From: Orientallactaga sibirica
Taxonomy: Eukaryota; Chordata; Mammalia; Rodentia; Dipodidae
Assembly (NCBI GenBank): GCA_036365145.1
Contig: JAEOAD010000029.1
Span: 19,701,001-19,765,000, forward strand
DNA length: 64,000 nt
Direction of reading: 5' to 3'
Part shown: positions 1 to 11,012 of the stretch, one piece after another
Position numbering within the stretch: the stretch's first letter is position 1
How the letters are laid out: each line of letters starts with the position of its first letter
The notes under the pieces: model-generated
The model's input: only the letters and a program-made list of their open reading frames with translations
Told to the model about the DNA's origin: nothing
Databases searched by the model: none
Program-made: the position numbers and the translations under genes

Positions 1-300
1 TGTGGTGGGTTTCTTGGAGCATGCCTGAAGACCTAACTGGCTTTGAGCCCAAAAGCCAAATAAACTGGCATGGTTGCATAAACATGCATTCTATGACGAC
101 TGGGGTAGTTGAAGAGAGAGAATCAGAGGTTCAAGGTTATCCTCAGATACATAACAAGGCTGTTCTTTGCCTTACCTACATGAGACCCTGTCTTAAAAAA
201 AAAGAAAGAATGAAATAGAAAGGAAAGGAAGGAAAGATGTGTAGAGAAAAGAAAAGGGAAAGAAGAAAGAAAAAAGAAGATAGGAGAAAAAAATTCATCT
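1..300 (+). repeat. Old B1/B4-like SINE remnant and purine-rich tract
   Basis: Around 72-206 there are weak B1-like blocks (GGCATGGTTGCATAAACATGCATT, shortened here to its first bases GGCATGGTTGCAT, and GAGACCCTGTCTTAAAAA at the 3' end), consistent with a very diverged 7SL-type SINE on the plus strand. It is followed by a GAAA/GGAAA-rich low-complexity tract to about 290. No gene is visible. Confidence 0.4.
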
Positions 301-301
301 G

Positions 302-666
302 TCTTACTCTGGTTTGGATGTTAAATGCCTCCTCCTTCATGCAGCAAAGAGTCGATGTTCTCCTGGAACTTTATAGCGCGGTGATGTAAATTTTGAGAGG
401 TGGGGCTTAATGGGAAGAAGTTGGGTCATTAAGGATATGCCTTTAAAGCAGATATTGGAGTCCTGGCCACACCTCCCTTTTTTACCTGTGCCTTCATGTT
501 GTGAAGAGGGCCTCTTCCTCATGATATCTCACCATGTACTGAGCCACCACAGGCTTAAAGCAACATGACAGAGACCATGAGCTGAAACCTCTGAAACCGT
601 GACCCAGAATAGCTTTTCCTCCTTTTATTTATTCGTTGTTGCCATGGTGATGGAATGTATACTAAG
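302..666 (+). mobile_element. MaLR-type solitary LTR
   Basis: The stretch opens with GGTTTGGATGTTAAATGCCTCC and closes with GTGATGGAATGTATACTAA. This is the layout of rodent ERVL-MaLR LTRs: a TGG(T)TTGGATGTGAAATG-like 5' end, a 'GGTGGGGC...GGGTCATTAAGG' middle and a 'GAAACC...TGAC' tail. Length of about 365 bp fits the class. I see no internal region next to it, so it is probably a solitary LTR. The subfamily cannot be named by eye. Confidence 0.6.
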
Positions 667-733
667 ATTTCAGATATAATATTTTTCCATATGTATTTTC
701 ATATTCATATTCATATGGGCACCTGTGTGTATG

Positions 734-735
<2 letters not shown>

Positions 736-773
<38 letters not shown>
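736..773 (+). repeat. (GT)19 microsatellite
   Basis: A 38-base uninterrupted GT run. It sits where B4 elements often carry a GT-rich 3' end, so it probably grew from the tail of the adjacent minus-strand SINE. Confidence 0.95.
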
Positions 774-776
<3 letters not shown>

Positions 777-1013
777 GAGGCCAAAGGTCAACACTAAGTG
801 TCATTTTCAATTGCTTTCCAATTTTATTTTGAGACAAGGTCTCTCACTGAACCCGGAGCACAGTGATTTGACTCCACTCACTGGCTAACATGTTTTAAGG
901 CTCCTCCTGACTCTGCCTCCAGTGCAGGATTACAGGCATGTACTCTACACCCAACTCTTTACATGCTCAGGATTTGTGCAGGAAACATTGTACACAGTCA
1001 TTTCCCCAGCCCC
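774..1013 (-). mobile_element. B4-like SINE (ID-B1 fusion)
   Basis: On the minus strand the element starts at the terminal CCCCAGCCCC block and ends in the GT/CA microsatellite. The B1 part appears as GAGACAAGGTCTCTCACTGAACC and GGATTACAGGCATGTA (plus-strand reading), and GGCCAAAGGTCAACACTAAGTGTC is the typical B4 3' segment. It is clearly diverged. Confidence 0.75.
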
Positions 1014-2525
1014 TCAGGCCTGGTTTAAGCCTTGAAAGCACACACTCTTAATCACAGGGATGTAGCAGTATACAAAGATCCATGACCCCCTAACACATTT
1101 ACTTAGATAGACATTAAGAGTGAAATGTTGAGGGCTTTGACTTTGTTTTGCTTATGTTTTCCTTATTGATTTACATTTGCATTTATGAACACATTTATTA
1201 AGGTGCACACTTTATTTCCCGTCTCATCACATTTCCTGGGAGGGAATGTCAGAGTTGAGGTACAGATTTCTCAGCTCAGATTGGTCCCTTCCTGACCTTT
1301 TCTCTTAAAGTGAGCACATTGTAGGTGGTTTGCATGATAGTTTAAAATTCACAGCTCAGGCAGCCACAGAGGAAGGGCTGCCAGTTTTGAGTCCTTTTTG
1401 TGGCTGGATTCTAGTTAGGTTCAAACTCAACACCATTGTTTCTACATATCTATGGCAACTTTCTCAACCCAGTTTTATCAATAATAAGTTGTTTATCTCT
1501 CCATTATTCCTCCCTGAAATATAGGAGAACAGTTTAACTTATGGGCTCTCTTTCACATAAAAATCCTTATAAGATTTTCCTTCAAAGTGTATATATACTG
1601 ATTCCCATTATTTTATTATGATTATTGGTGTCAGTGATGAGTTCCACCTTTATATAGCTTTGGATTTTATACAGTTTTTAAAGGTTTCTGTCAATTTGTT
1701 AGGGCAATTTAATATTATTATTTTATTTTAAATGTTATTACTAACTTTTATTGATTTTACCCTGAAGTCAGTTGAAGAGAAAAGTTGTTACATCAGTAAA
1801 ACTGTATTTATCACATTTTATTGTTTCTTCTATTTATGATTAATATTTCATCAAGAATAGCAAGTGTACACCTGCTGAACCTTTTAACTTTTATATTTTA
1901 TATTTTCAATAATTTTGTCTGATTTTTTTCATGCACTTTAAAAAAATCATTAATCTGTATCACTGCTACTATTTTTTTTTAACTCAGCCTCAATATAAGG
2001 TGAATCTTATTCTTTTGGAGATGTTTATAATTTCAATTAAGTGCTTTTATTATATTCCTTCTACTTTTTTATACTTATATGTTTTATTCTATAAATTGAT
2101 ATTTCTCTAAAATCTCTTCTTTCTCTTAATTTATTTCCTTCATAGTGTCCATACAAGTCTGTTATTTATTTTTAAAGTGAATCATTAAATTATATCTTAT
2201 CTATTCACCACCCACCTCCAATTTTATATTCCCCAGTTACTATAGCCAAATAGTATTCAATCCTCTACCAAGGGAAATTTTATGTCGTATTGATTGATTA
2301 TTCTACTGTTCATATGTTCATTAATATTACTACTACTACCATGAGCATGATTTCAGAATTTTAGAGACTATGGAAGATATCTTCTTTTTCTATCCTTCTT
2401 TTATCTCTTGCCTCTCCTTCCATTTTTGTCTACTATTGTGCATTAGGATAGTTTATAACATTACTTCACTAAATACTAAATTTTTACATACTGAGTATAC
2501 ATGATAAGCCATGTACTAAAACATT
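1014..2525. other. Unique AT-rich intergenic DNA
   Basis: No repeat family, RNA gene or coding signal is recognised. The only open frame above 60 codons here (1330-1524 plus) has no visible domain and lies in ordinary AT-rich sequence. Confidence 0.6.
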
Positions 2526-2645
2526 TTGGCTTGGCAAGGTGGTACATGCTAGTAAATACCGCACTTGTCAGGCCGAGGCAGTAAGATCAGTGAAATAAAG
2601 ATCAGACTTGGAAAGACAATGAGACCTTGTATAGCAAAAATAAAA
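2526..2645 (+). mobile_element. Old B1-like SINE
   Basis: Diverged but ordered B1 blocks are present: GGCAAGGTGGTACATGCTAGTAA, then GGCCGAGGCAGTAAGATCA, then GACAATGAGACCTTGTATAGCAAAAA. The order matches the right half of a B1 consensus ending in an A-rich tail. Confidence 0.6.
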
Positions 2646-3442
2646 TTAAAAAACTGCTTTTACTCTTTGGATACATTTCAGTCTTCTGTGGAGTAAAAAC
2701 TGTCTAAGATTTTAATTTTCTAGGTTTGTTACTTTAACCTTACCTGCTTAGGTACTTAGTATACTTTGTAACTTTCTCACCCTTCCAGCCAGTACTTCCT
2801 GCATCCATTTTCATTTGTTTCCTCTCCCAAAAGACTTGTCCAGTGTCCTCCTGAGAAAAGATTCAGAGTAAGTAAATGTTTTGAATTACCTCTTTCTGAA
2901 AATAACTTTATTCTTCACTACACTTAATTGATAATTTTATTATGCAATGCATTGCAATTGGATATTCTTTCAGTTTAGAATTATAGCAATATTACTGAGC
3001 ACTCAGCTTCCAATTAGGAATTTAATTTTCCCTTCTATTTTTTTCCTTATTTTTAGAATTCTGAAGATTAGTATCTTCATTTGGAGTTCTTATGCTAATA
3101 GTCTAATGTTCTTGTAATAAGCATTTGCAGTTGTCTTTGCTTTTGAATATTTTAAAATTCTTCTGTATTATAAAACTTTTATTGAGCTTTTTCATATCTT
3201 CTTTCATATTTTACATTCCAAAATCTTTTTACTTTCTCAAAATTTATTAAAAAGTATACCTTCTCCTTGATTCTTAGCTGCAAAATATCTCACACTGAGG
3301 AAGGTATGATAGATTTTTGCTTCCTTTTTGTTTTCTGAGCATGCATAGTCTCTCTCTCTCCTTTTTGTTCAGTTTTTATTTTTTTTTTTTTATTGCTGTT
3401 GCTGTCTTTTTGTTACTCTTAATATTGGAGGGCTTCTATTCA
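2646..3442. other. Unique AT-rich DNA
   Basis: No supported feature. It includes short T-runs and CT-rich patches (3349-3385). Confidence 0.55.
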
Positions 3443-3790
3443 GGATTTGTGTTCTAGGCTTTCATTAGTTAACTATGGCTAAAATACTGTTCAGTGGCAA
3501 AGAAGTATCAAATCTCTCAGACTTTTAGAAATAAGCATGCATTTTTCATATGTAAGGTTTTTCTAACAGCTAGACTGATTCCTCTAGGATGGACCTCTTT
3601 GGATGAGTGTCTCATGTATCTTAGAATTGCCTCTTTCACGTGCTTCTTAGGTTAGTTTTGGAAGAAGATGAAGTGCTGGTTTGTCTAGGGCTTTGCATGA
3701 ATCACTTCAGTTTCATGTGTCATTCATGTTAGAGCAGGATGGACTGGATGTTTTCATAATGTGGGAAGCACATGAGAAAATTCTAATTCA
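3443..3790 (-). mobile_element. Possible ancient LTR or DNA-transposon relic
   Basis: The succession CATTAGTTAACTATGGCTAAAATACTG, GTGGCAAAGAAGTATC, GGATGGACCTCT and TTCATGTGTCATTCATG resembles ancient mammalian repeats that begin 'TTAGTTAACTATGGCT...'. The match is by eye and weak, so the family stays open. Confidence 0.3.
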
Positions 3791-3855
3791 TGAGCCATCT
3801 GATGCATCTTTCTAGTTCAAATTACTTCTTAGTGGGCAAATCAAAACATAAGGCT

Positions 3856-4100
3856 GGGGCTGAAGAGATGGCTTAGCAGTTAAGATGCTTGCTATGAAGG
3901 TTAAGGGCTCAGGTTTGATTCCGCAGTACCCACATAAACCAGATGCATGAAGCAGTGCGTGCATCTGGAGTTCTTTTGCAATAGCTGGAGGCCCTGGTGT
4001 GCCTATTTTTTCTCTATATCTGCTTCTTTCTCTTTCTCCCCATACATACACACACATAGACATACATAAAATATTATACCCCCCCCAAAAAAAATCCACA
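3856..4100 (+). mobile_element. ID-headed tRNA-type SINE, plus strand
   Basis: The head reads GGGGCTGAAGAGATGGCTTAG. An RNA polymerase III B-box region follows (GGTTTGATTCCGC), then the body AACCAGATGCATGAAGC...CATCTGGAGTTCTTTTGCAATAGC, then GGCCCTGGTGTGCC, a pyrimidine tract and an A-rich tail. This is the commonest SINE in the window. Confidence 0.85.
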
Positions 4101-4125
4101 AGACTGACTTTATAGCCAGTTTGTG

Positions 4126-4498
4126 ATGGATGAACTACAAAAAAGTCTTCTAGATGAGATAACTAATTATGAACTTCTTTTATACTATTTCCGGTAAATG
4201 ACCACGAGGTGGTTAATCCTTACAGAAATGAATGAATATGTCAAATCTGAGCATCATGTTGCCTGGCCAGGTGTAAAGAAAGCTTTCTGTCACTTTGCTC
4301 TGATCTTAACTCAGCCTGGCTTTCACATTTCCCACATAAACCATTTTACAATCCTTGCCAAGAAACTAAAGCCCCAGCTTTCACTGTAGCTTTCTCTAAA
4401 CTACACCAGTTATTTGAACCTCTGAATAATGAGCTACAAGGGCCTAGACAGGAAGAATGAAATATTTATCCAGACCTTGAATTTGTAAAGAGACTTAC
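4126..4498 (+). pseudogene. Unrecognised coding-like relic, interrupted
   Basis: From ATG at 4126 one frame runs 24 codons to a TAA at 4195-4197, then continues 63 codons to a TAG at 4387-4389. Just before that second stop an overlapping frame takes over and stays open to about 4458, where there is one TGA, then reads on to the SINE inserted at 4512. The peptides look protein-like (for example WPGVKKAFCHFALILTQPGF and FSKLHQLFEPLNNELQGP) rather than repeat-derived, and codon composition is less AT-biased than the neighbours. I do not recognise the family. A decayed processed pseudogene or a lost exon would explain one stop plus one frameshift in about 330 bp, but chance cannot be excluded. 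Confidence 0.3.
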
Positions 4499-4511
4499 AG
4501 GTCTAATTATT

Positions 4512-4777
4512 TTTTTTTTTAAATTATTCATTTGAGAGCAACAGACAGAAAGAGGCAGATAGATAGAGAGAGAATGGGCACACAGGGTCTCCAGCCACTG
4601 CAATCAAAGTCCAGATGCATGTGACACTTTGTGCATCTGGCTTACGTGGGTCCTGGGGAATCGATCCTCAAACCATGGTCCTTAGGCTTCACAGGCAAGA
4701 GCTTAACCATTAAGCCTTTTAAAAAATTATTTATTTGAGAGCAACAGACAGAGACAGAAAGAGGCAGAGAGATAGAG
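4512..4777 (-). mobile_element. ID-headed SINE dimer with 13-bp TSD
   Basis: The insertion is flanked by AGGTCTAATTATT at 4499-4511 and 4778-4790. On the minus strand it begins (4777) with a pyrimidine tract and AAATAAATAA tail from one SINE copy, and continues directly into a second copy that starts at GGCTTAATGG without the first dozen bases of the head. One TSD pair encloses both, so they entered together as a 5'-truncated head-to-tail dimer. Confidence 0.8.
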
Positions 4778-4790
4778 AGGTCTAATTATT

Positions 4791-5438
4791 CTTGAGCTTA
4801 TAACATCAACTCATAGAATAATTATGATTGTTACGTTAACATAATCACACAAGGCCTTCATCTCACTGTACAAGTAAAGTCGATGCATATTATTTGTCCC
4901 AAAGACTATGTCATATCAGAGACATATTGAATATGTTGAGTGACTTCTTGGATCTTCCTTCTGCTGAAAGTGTTGTGGATTTCTGAATCTGTATGCAACC
5001 ACATCCCCATCATCATGTTGCTGTTGCTTTTTTTCCTTCATTGATCATTTTACTGTAAAAATAGTAAAGTTTTCAGAGAAAGTAAAACAAATCAGTGAAT
5101 TCACATCACCATTTGTACCTAGAATTTACCTATATCTTTTATAGTTTTAGAATGCTTTTCACTTCATAGGATTTACTTTCTCTTTCAAAAAAAAAAAAAA
5201 ACCCAATATCTGCTTCTAATACATGTGAAGATATTCATATTCTATTCAGCACAAGGCTGGAATTATCCCAGAGAGTGACAGATTCTCCTTCTTCCTTGCT
5301 CTACTATATTTTTCTCCAATGACTCCATGTTTTTTCTTTACATTTCTGTATGATTTGTTCAACTTTAGGCAAAATGTTGTTTGTTTTTTAGTTTTATCTT
5401 TTTAGGGTACTATATATGCAATGGAAAAAAATCCACAC
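4791..5438. other. Unique AT-rich DNA
   Basis: No gene or repeat family is recognised. An A-run of 15 lies at about 5188-5202. Confidence 0.55.
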
Positions 5439-5962
5439 TGAAGGAGAGGATGCCTGCACCCTCCAGGCTGTTGCTATCCTGAGGACTGTAATTCAAGATG
5501 GTGGGGAAACATTAGAGGCGCTGCAAAGTTTCCTTGGCTTTTAAAGCACCCTTCATAGATAGCTACATTCAAACCAAGATGGTGAAGGGATGACTCCAAT
5601 TTCCTCCATTTTCTTATTCCCCTGTGTGTATTTACCCTCTGGTAGGTTGGATTGCCAGGCTGGCTTCCTGGGCTTTCTGAAATGTGCACAGTACTGGAAG
5701 CATTATGGACCAACCAGAGCCCTCTCCTTCATTTAATTTGACCAACCATGGACTCTGGATGAGCAGGCTTCCCTCATTCAAGAAAAATTCAGTGCCCCCC
5801 TTGGACTATATATCTTCCAGCTTCTGGAAATCCAACCTCCTCCTTAAAGAACCCTCCTCTTTCAGCTTTCTTTCTCACTCAAAAATAAATAAACATTTTA
5901 TACTTTCCTGTCCTTTAATTTTTACTTGAGAAAGACAAAATATCATCACCCCAAGATAGTAT
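5439..5962 (+). mobile_element. Candidate solitary retroviral-type LTR
   Basis: This 520-bp block is more GC-rich than its surroundings and has LTR-like order. It contains repeated AAGATGGTG motifs (5496 and 5577), a TATA-like CTATATAT at 5804-5811, and an AATAAATAAA polyadenylation-type signal at 5884-5893 followed by a short U5-like segment. Edges TGAAGG...CACCCCA are a guess and I found no convincing TSD. Family not identified; no coding sequence is attached. Confidence 0.4.
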
Positions 5963-6596
5963 TGGTAGAGAGGGGTGTCTTAGCCACTGTGCATCTGCTG
6001 AAGCCCATGTGTAGTTATGAAACTTTAGAAAGCTTTTTTATTAATCTGAATATTTGTACAGTAAAATTATTAACTCTCCATCGATGCTGAAATACATTTA
6101 GGATTGAAGATTATTTATGAATTATTTTATTTACTGTTTTTCTTTTTCCATATACCTATCAGCTTCTATGGCAATATCATCAAAAACTTTTAAACAAGGA
6201 AATATGATCTATATTTTCTTGCTATAAATAATAATAAAGTTAGAATATTTTTATCAAATATTCTTGCTTTTTTAATATTATAGTGACAAAGTTGACTTTA
6301 TTTTTTAAAACATATTTATAGTTGATACATTGTAATTCACTAGCAAATGCACACTTGTGTATGAAACAGTGTTTGGACATATTTTGTTTTGTGTGTTAAA
6401 AGTACTTTTTTTAAATAATAAGCTCCTAAAGGATATAACATATGATTTTGGTCTAAGATTAGATTTTAGCTTATTGCTAATTAATTTTAATGCTTACAGT
6501 TATCATACATCTCTGAGTAAAATTATCCTCTAAATAATTACCATCATAATCTCTGAATTAAATTCAGTAATAAATGTCATACATTTTTATTTTCAT
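5963..6596. other. Unique AT-rich DNA
   Basis: No supported feature. Confidence 0.55.
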
Positions 6597-6609
6597 CTAA
6601 AAAGACTTT

Positions 6610-6832
6610 TAAAAATTATTTATTTATTTACTGATTAATTCACGGATTGATTTACAAGCAGAGAGAAAAAACAATGAGAAAATGGGCACACCAGGGCCTC
6701 TAGCAGCTGCAAATGAATTGCAGATGCAAGTGCCACCATACATCTGGCTTTATATATGTATTTTGAAATAAAATTAAGGTTCTTAAGTTCCCTAGGCAAG
6801 TGCCTTAACTGCTGAGCCATCTCTCCAGCCCC
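6610..6832 (-). mobile_element. ID-headed SINE, minus strand
   Basis: The head complement (CTGAGCCATCTCTCCAGCCC) is at the right end, and the body (GAATGGGCACACCAGGGCC-like and CATCTGGCTT) and TTATTTATTTA tail run leftward. The flanks CTAAAAAGACTTTT and CTAAAAGGACTTTA form an imperfect TSD. Confidence 0.85.
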
Positions 6833-7019
6833 TAAAAGGACTTTATTTGATTAGTTGTATCACTTAACATTTTATATCATTTGAACTCCTAAATTTTCAG
6901 AATGTACTGACACTACCTAAAATATCAGATTGAAATGCAAACTCATTTTACTACTAATTTCCTTTCCTAAATCTAACCTAATTTCAGTGCAGAAGCCCCT
7001 CTTAAAATTCAGAATACTG

Positions 7020-7205
7020 TGCTGGAGAGATTGCTTAGTGGTTAAGGCATTTGGCTACAAAGCCAAAGAACCAAGGTTCAGTTCCCCAGGACACACAGAA
7101 GCCACCTACACAGAGTAGCACATGAGTCTGGAGTTCCTTTGCAGTGGCTGGAGGCCCTGGTGCACTGACTCTCTCTTTCATAAATAAATAAAATAAAATA
7201 TTTTT
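7020..7205 (+). mobile_element. ID-headed SINE, plus strand
   Basis: The head GTGCTGGAGAGATTGCTTAG, the body GTCTGGAGTTCCTTTGCAGTGGC and an AAATAAATAAAATAAAA tail are present. The pyrimidine tract is short. The flanks AAAATTCAGAA and AAAACTCAGAA give an imperfect TSD. Confidence 0.85.
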
Positions 7206-7233
7206 AAAACTCAGAAAATCAATGCATATATGC

Positions 7234-7236
<3 letters not shown>

Positions 7237-7267
<31 letters not shown>
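7237..7267 (+). repeat. (TG)n microsatellite
   Basis: A 31-base TG run just downstream of a SINE tail. Confidence 0.95.
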
Positions 7268-7268
<1 letters not shown>

Positions 7269-7464
7269 CTTATGATGTTGTAAAAACATGTTATCCCTAA
7301 AGTTTTGAATGTTAATTTTAATGGAATTCTAAGAAAACATGAATTTTCCATACTTAAGTCAAAATATTATACAAAATGTGTCATGCATAACATAGTTTTT
7401 GTAAATGAATTATACCCAACAAAATGAAGTAGTTCATATAAGCTAAGTCTAAGCATTATCCATT

Positions 7465-7778
7465 TCCTTTCTTCCTCCCTTCCTTCTTTCCTGCCTTCTT
7501 TGCTTTGCCTTTCTTCCTCTCATTCTGACTTAATATTTATTTCTATCTCTCTTATTTCTTTATTTTCCTCTCTTTCTATCTCCTGTCCTCTCTTCCTTTC
7601 TACTCTCCTCTCATTTCCCTTCTCCTTCCCTCCCTTCCTTTTCATTCTACTCCCTCCCTTCCTTCCCCTCCCCTCCTCTTTCTCCCTCTCCTTTCCTCTT
7701 TCCTCTCCTCTCTTGTCCTCTTCTCTCCCCTCCCCTCCTCTCTCTCTCTCTTTCTTTCTTTCTTTTTTTCTTTCTTTC

Positions 7779-7833
<55 letters not shown>

Positions 7834-7834
7834 C
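7465..7834 (+). repeat. 370-bp polypyrimidine tract ending in (CTTT)n
   Basis: Nearly pure C/T from 7465, with irregular TTCC/CTCC units that become a regular CTTT tandem from about 7747 to 7833. Long open frames on both strands here (polyserine/leucine on plus, lysine/glutamate on minus) are artefacts of the repeat. Confidence 0.95.
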
Positions 7835-8570
7835 CAATCCAAGGATAACCTATTAGGAAATAATCAGATGTTTTAGCTCATAGAATAATTAAAACAACCA
7901 TAGCATACACAAATATATATTATTTCACTTGCTTAAATTATTGAACCAAAATTTAAATACCTTTAATCTATCCAGGAGTTAATAATTTTATTATTTTATG
8001 GTAAACTTTGATAATTAAAGATAGATGTTGGTGTGAAACCATTCCAACTAATTGTGATAGTTGTCAAAATTATCAAAGGACTACAGGTTAATTTTAAAGA
8101 ATCTTATTAACTTATTTTGATTGTTTAAATAATTTTATTAAGCTAATAACTCAAATTTATTTTATTTGATTTTTAAGATGTATGATTATTGAATGACTTG
8201 TGTTTTCAGTGTAGAAAACAATGGCCTATGTGAATGTGAAGAAATCTTAAATGAATACAGAGGCACAGCTAGAGGACTAGAATTCATGATGGTTAAAAAT
8301 TGACCAAGATAAGAATAATCCATCATACACCTTATGTATATAATACATCCTATATATAATACATATTTATTAGTTTATATGTATATATATTATATATATA
8401 TTTGGATAACAGGCACACTCTGCAAGCTGAGGCTACTTTATATAATCTTATTTACATCAGAGCGTGATATGCAGGAGCACAAAAAATTGTGTCAAAATAA
8501 TCTGTACAAGTGTTAAGCTCAAAGAATTGGCTAACTTTTACTCAGATTACTACATTTTTTCAGGAGCACA
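7835..8570. other. Unique AT-rich DNA
   Basis: No supported feature. A TATATA-rich patch lies at 8335-8405. Confidence 0.55.
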
Positions 8571-8583
8571 TAGTATCCTGTAT

Positions 8584-8618
<35 letters not shown>

Positions 8619-9808
8619 TTAATTATTTTTTTTATTGACAACTTCTATACTTACATACAAAAAACCACGATATTTCCCTCCCCTCCCCCATTCCACTTTA
8701 GAACTCCAATCTCCATCATATCCCCTCCCTCTCTCCATTAGTCTCTCTTTTAATTTGATGTCATCATCTTTTTCTTCTATTATGAGGGTCTTGCAAAGGT
8801 ATTGCTAGGCACTGCAAGGTCATGGATATCAAGGCCAATTTCTGTCTGGACAGTTGCATTGTAAAGAGTTGTATCCTTCCTTTGGCTCTTCCATTCTATC
8901 CGTCCCCTCTTCTGCAATGGTCCCTGAGCCTTGGAGGGTGTGACAGAGGTGTTCCAGTGCTGGGTACTTCTCCATCCCTTCTTCTCAGCACTATGTTGCC
9001 TTTTGGGTCATCCCAGTGGTCATTGCCATCTGAAAAGAGAAGCTTCTCTAACCAGAAGTGAGAGTAGCATTAATATGTGAATATGAACATTAAGCATAGT
9101 GCTTTCAGGGTAGGTTGGTGGGAATAATTTATACAATGAGCCAGACAAGCACAGGCTTTATACCCCTAAGGTGAATGATCTCCCCTGCCATAGACTTTTG
9201 TTCAGTACCAGGTATATATTCCCTCCCATAGAGAGGGCCTTCAGTCCAATTATGGAGCAGTTGGTTACCCCAAGAGCAGACATGCCACTATTGCACCCGT
9301 TCAGTCATTGGGCCAAACTTGAAGATTCAGGGTCCACTGTTTTCATGGCTGATGATTTCTGTCTCCCATATGGCTGCATGCACTGCAGCTTTTTACCAGC
9401 TTTCAGTTGGCTGGTCTACAGGGAGAAGGTTTTCTGCTCAGCACCAGCTTGCTTTCTCAGTGACCTTGCCTCTCAGGCAAGAGATGTCTTCAGCAATAGG
9501 GTCTTATCATCTGTTTCTCAAGGGCAACCTAGGGCTTTGGCAATAGCCTTTAATGTTTTGGAGGCTACTGGAACCACCTTGGTCAACAACTCACTGGAAG
9601 GTATCCCATCCCAGGCACTGAAAATTTTCTAGTAACAGTCTACAGCTTCTGGATGTGCCATTATTTTAAAAAGTAGGTTTACATAAGTCTGATTCACACT
9701 ATCTTGAATTTTGATTGACCCTCCCCCTGCCCTTCTTTTACGCATTCTCTTCCCATGGCCTCTCTTAGGCCATTCCCCTCCCTGTAATCTGTTAGTATCC
9801 TGTATTTA
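8571..9808 (-). mobile_element. 5'-truncated L1 (3'UTR only) with 16-bp TSD
   Basis: TAGTATCCTGTATTTA occurs at 8571-8586 and again at 9793-9808. Between them lies a minus-strand element whose tail (TTTA repeats and AATTATTTTTTTTATTGACAAC) is on the left. Read on the minus strand it holds the same blocks as the other L1 3'UTRs in this window: GACCCTATTGCTGAAGACA, TGCAATAGTGGCATG, GACCACTGGGATGACCC, and a terminal GAAGTTGTCAATAAAAAA with the polyadenylation signal. Roughly 1.2 kb of 3'UTR is present and no ORF2. Open frames on the plus strand of this block are shadows. Confidence 0.85.
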
Positions 9809-10977
9809 ATAAAAACATTTATTCTCAATTTTTAGTTCATTATCTCATTTTTGTTTATATTTTGTTTATATTTGTGGTTTTGCTATAATTGTTCCCCAAA
9901 ATCATGTGATAAATAACACATTTTGCACTACAGTGTAGTTTTTCTCTTTTGAGATATATAAACTTAAACTTTCTTGTGAATTCTAACATATTTAAATTTG
10001 AATGAAATAAGTCATTGTATTTCATTTTCTTCAGAGAATCCGAATCAGCATATCTCAGTGTAGAAGACCAACAGAACAGCAGTGACTTCATCACTTTATA
10101 ATAAAATTATCCCCCATAAAATACCAACATGTTCCCAAAGATTATTCTCTAGGAACCAATGATGTTATATGTTCTCACCAAGTTGTAAATGAGAACCAAT
10201 TACAAATAACAAAAAAAAGATTTTTGAGGAAAAGCTTTTATTATTTCATTTTGTTGGAAAACAACGCCTGAGCTACCTATCCTTCCTTTACTGTGAAGAC
10301 ATAAACATTGTACAGTATCTTTTTGAATATTAATAATAAAATTTAGGGCAAGAAATATGTTAAAATTGTAAGTATATTTAGGAAATAGAAGTTTAAGGAT
10401 AAGACATAATGTATAATCTTCAATAACCATATTGGCTATAGATGGAGTATTGGTTTTGAATAGCATTTTGTGTTATATCAGCAAAATAATTTGAGAAAAG
10501 AGATTCTGAATTCAGCAATGAATGTGACTTTTTCAATCTGGCAGGTAATAATTGGGCCATGGGGGATTTAACCAACACTTTTTTTCTCTTCACCTGTGTT
10601 GCTTCTCCCTGTCATCTTTTCTCTTAGCAGTCTTATGGGATTCTTGACAGAAACTTTGAGAACAAATACGTTAAAAAAGAAAATGATAGTAACTTTCAGG
10701 GTCAAGTCAAAATGATGTGGCTTCATTCAATTAATCTTTCCAGTGAAGACTTGAATCAAAATGTGAAAGAAAATTATAATTTGATTCCAGAATTAGTGTT
10801 CAACTTGAAAATTTGAAATTATCACATTTCTTTATAATTACTAGTTTGGTAGTAGTTTTAAAATAATATTTTAAAAATTCTGTCACCATACTACTGAATT
10901 TTAAGATGACTGCTACCTTTTGAGTTTATTGTTGTTTGGAATAGGTTCACAAAATCAGAATGTATCTATTTTTTGTA

Positions 10978-10980
<3 letters not shown>
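9809..10980. other. Unique AT-rich DNA
   Basis: No gene is recognised. Small minus-strand open frames at 9855-10094 and 10200-10466 have no visible domain and unbiased AT-rich composition. Confidence 0.55.

Positions 10981-11008
<28 letters not shown>
10981..11008 (+). repeat. (GT)14 microsatellite
   Basis: An uninterrupted 28-base GT run. Confidence 0.95.

Positions 11009-11012
<4 letters not shown>

Noticed and set aside
3856..4100. ID-type SINE heads as possible tRNA or BC1-like genes
   Set aside because: The heads are tRNA-derived and have B-box-like sequence, but no copy folds as an intact cloverleaf by inspection and all continue into SINE bodies with A-rich tails.
7500..7856. Open frames of 118 and 105 codons on opposite strands
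   Set aside because: They run through a (CTTT)n/(CCTT)n tract and give only Ser/Phe/Leu or Lys/Glu repeats. Microsatellite artefacts.
9171..9632. 153-codon plus-strand frame, the longest in the window
   Set aside because: It lies on the antisense strand of an L1 3'UTR bounded by a TSD; no domain and the same frame is broken in the other 3'UTR copies.
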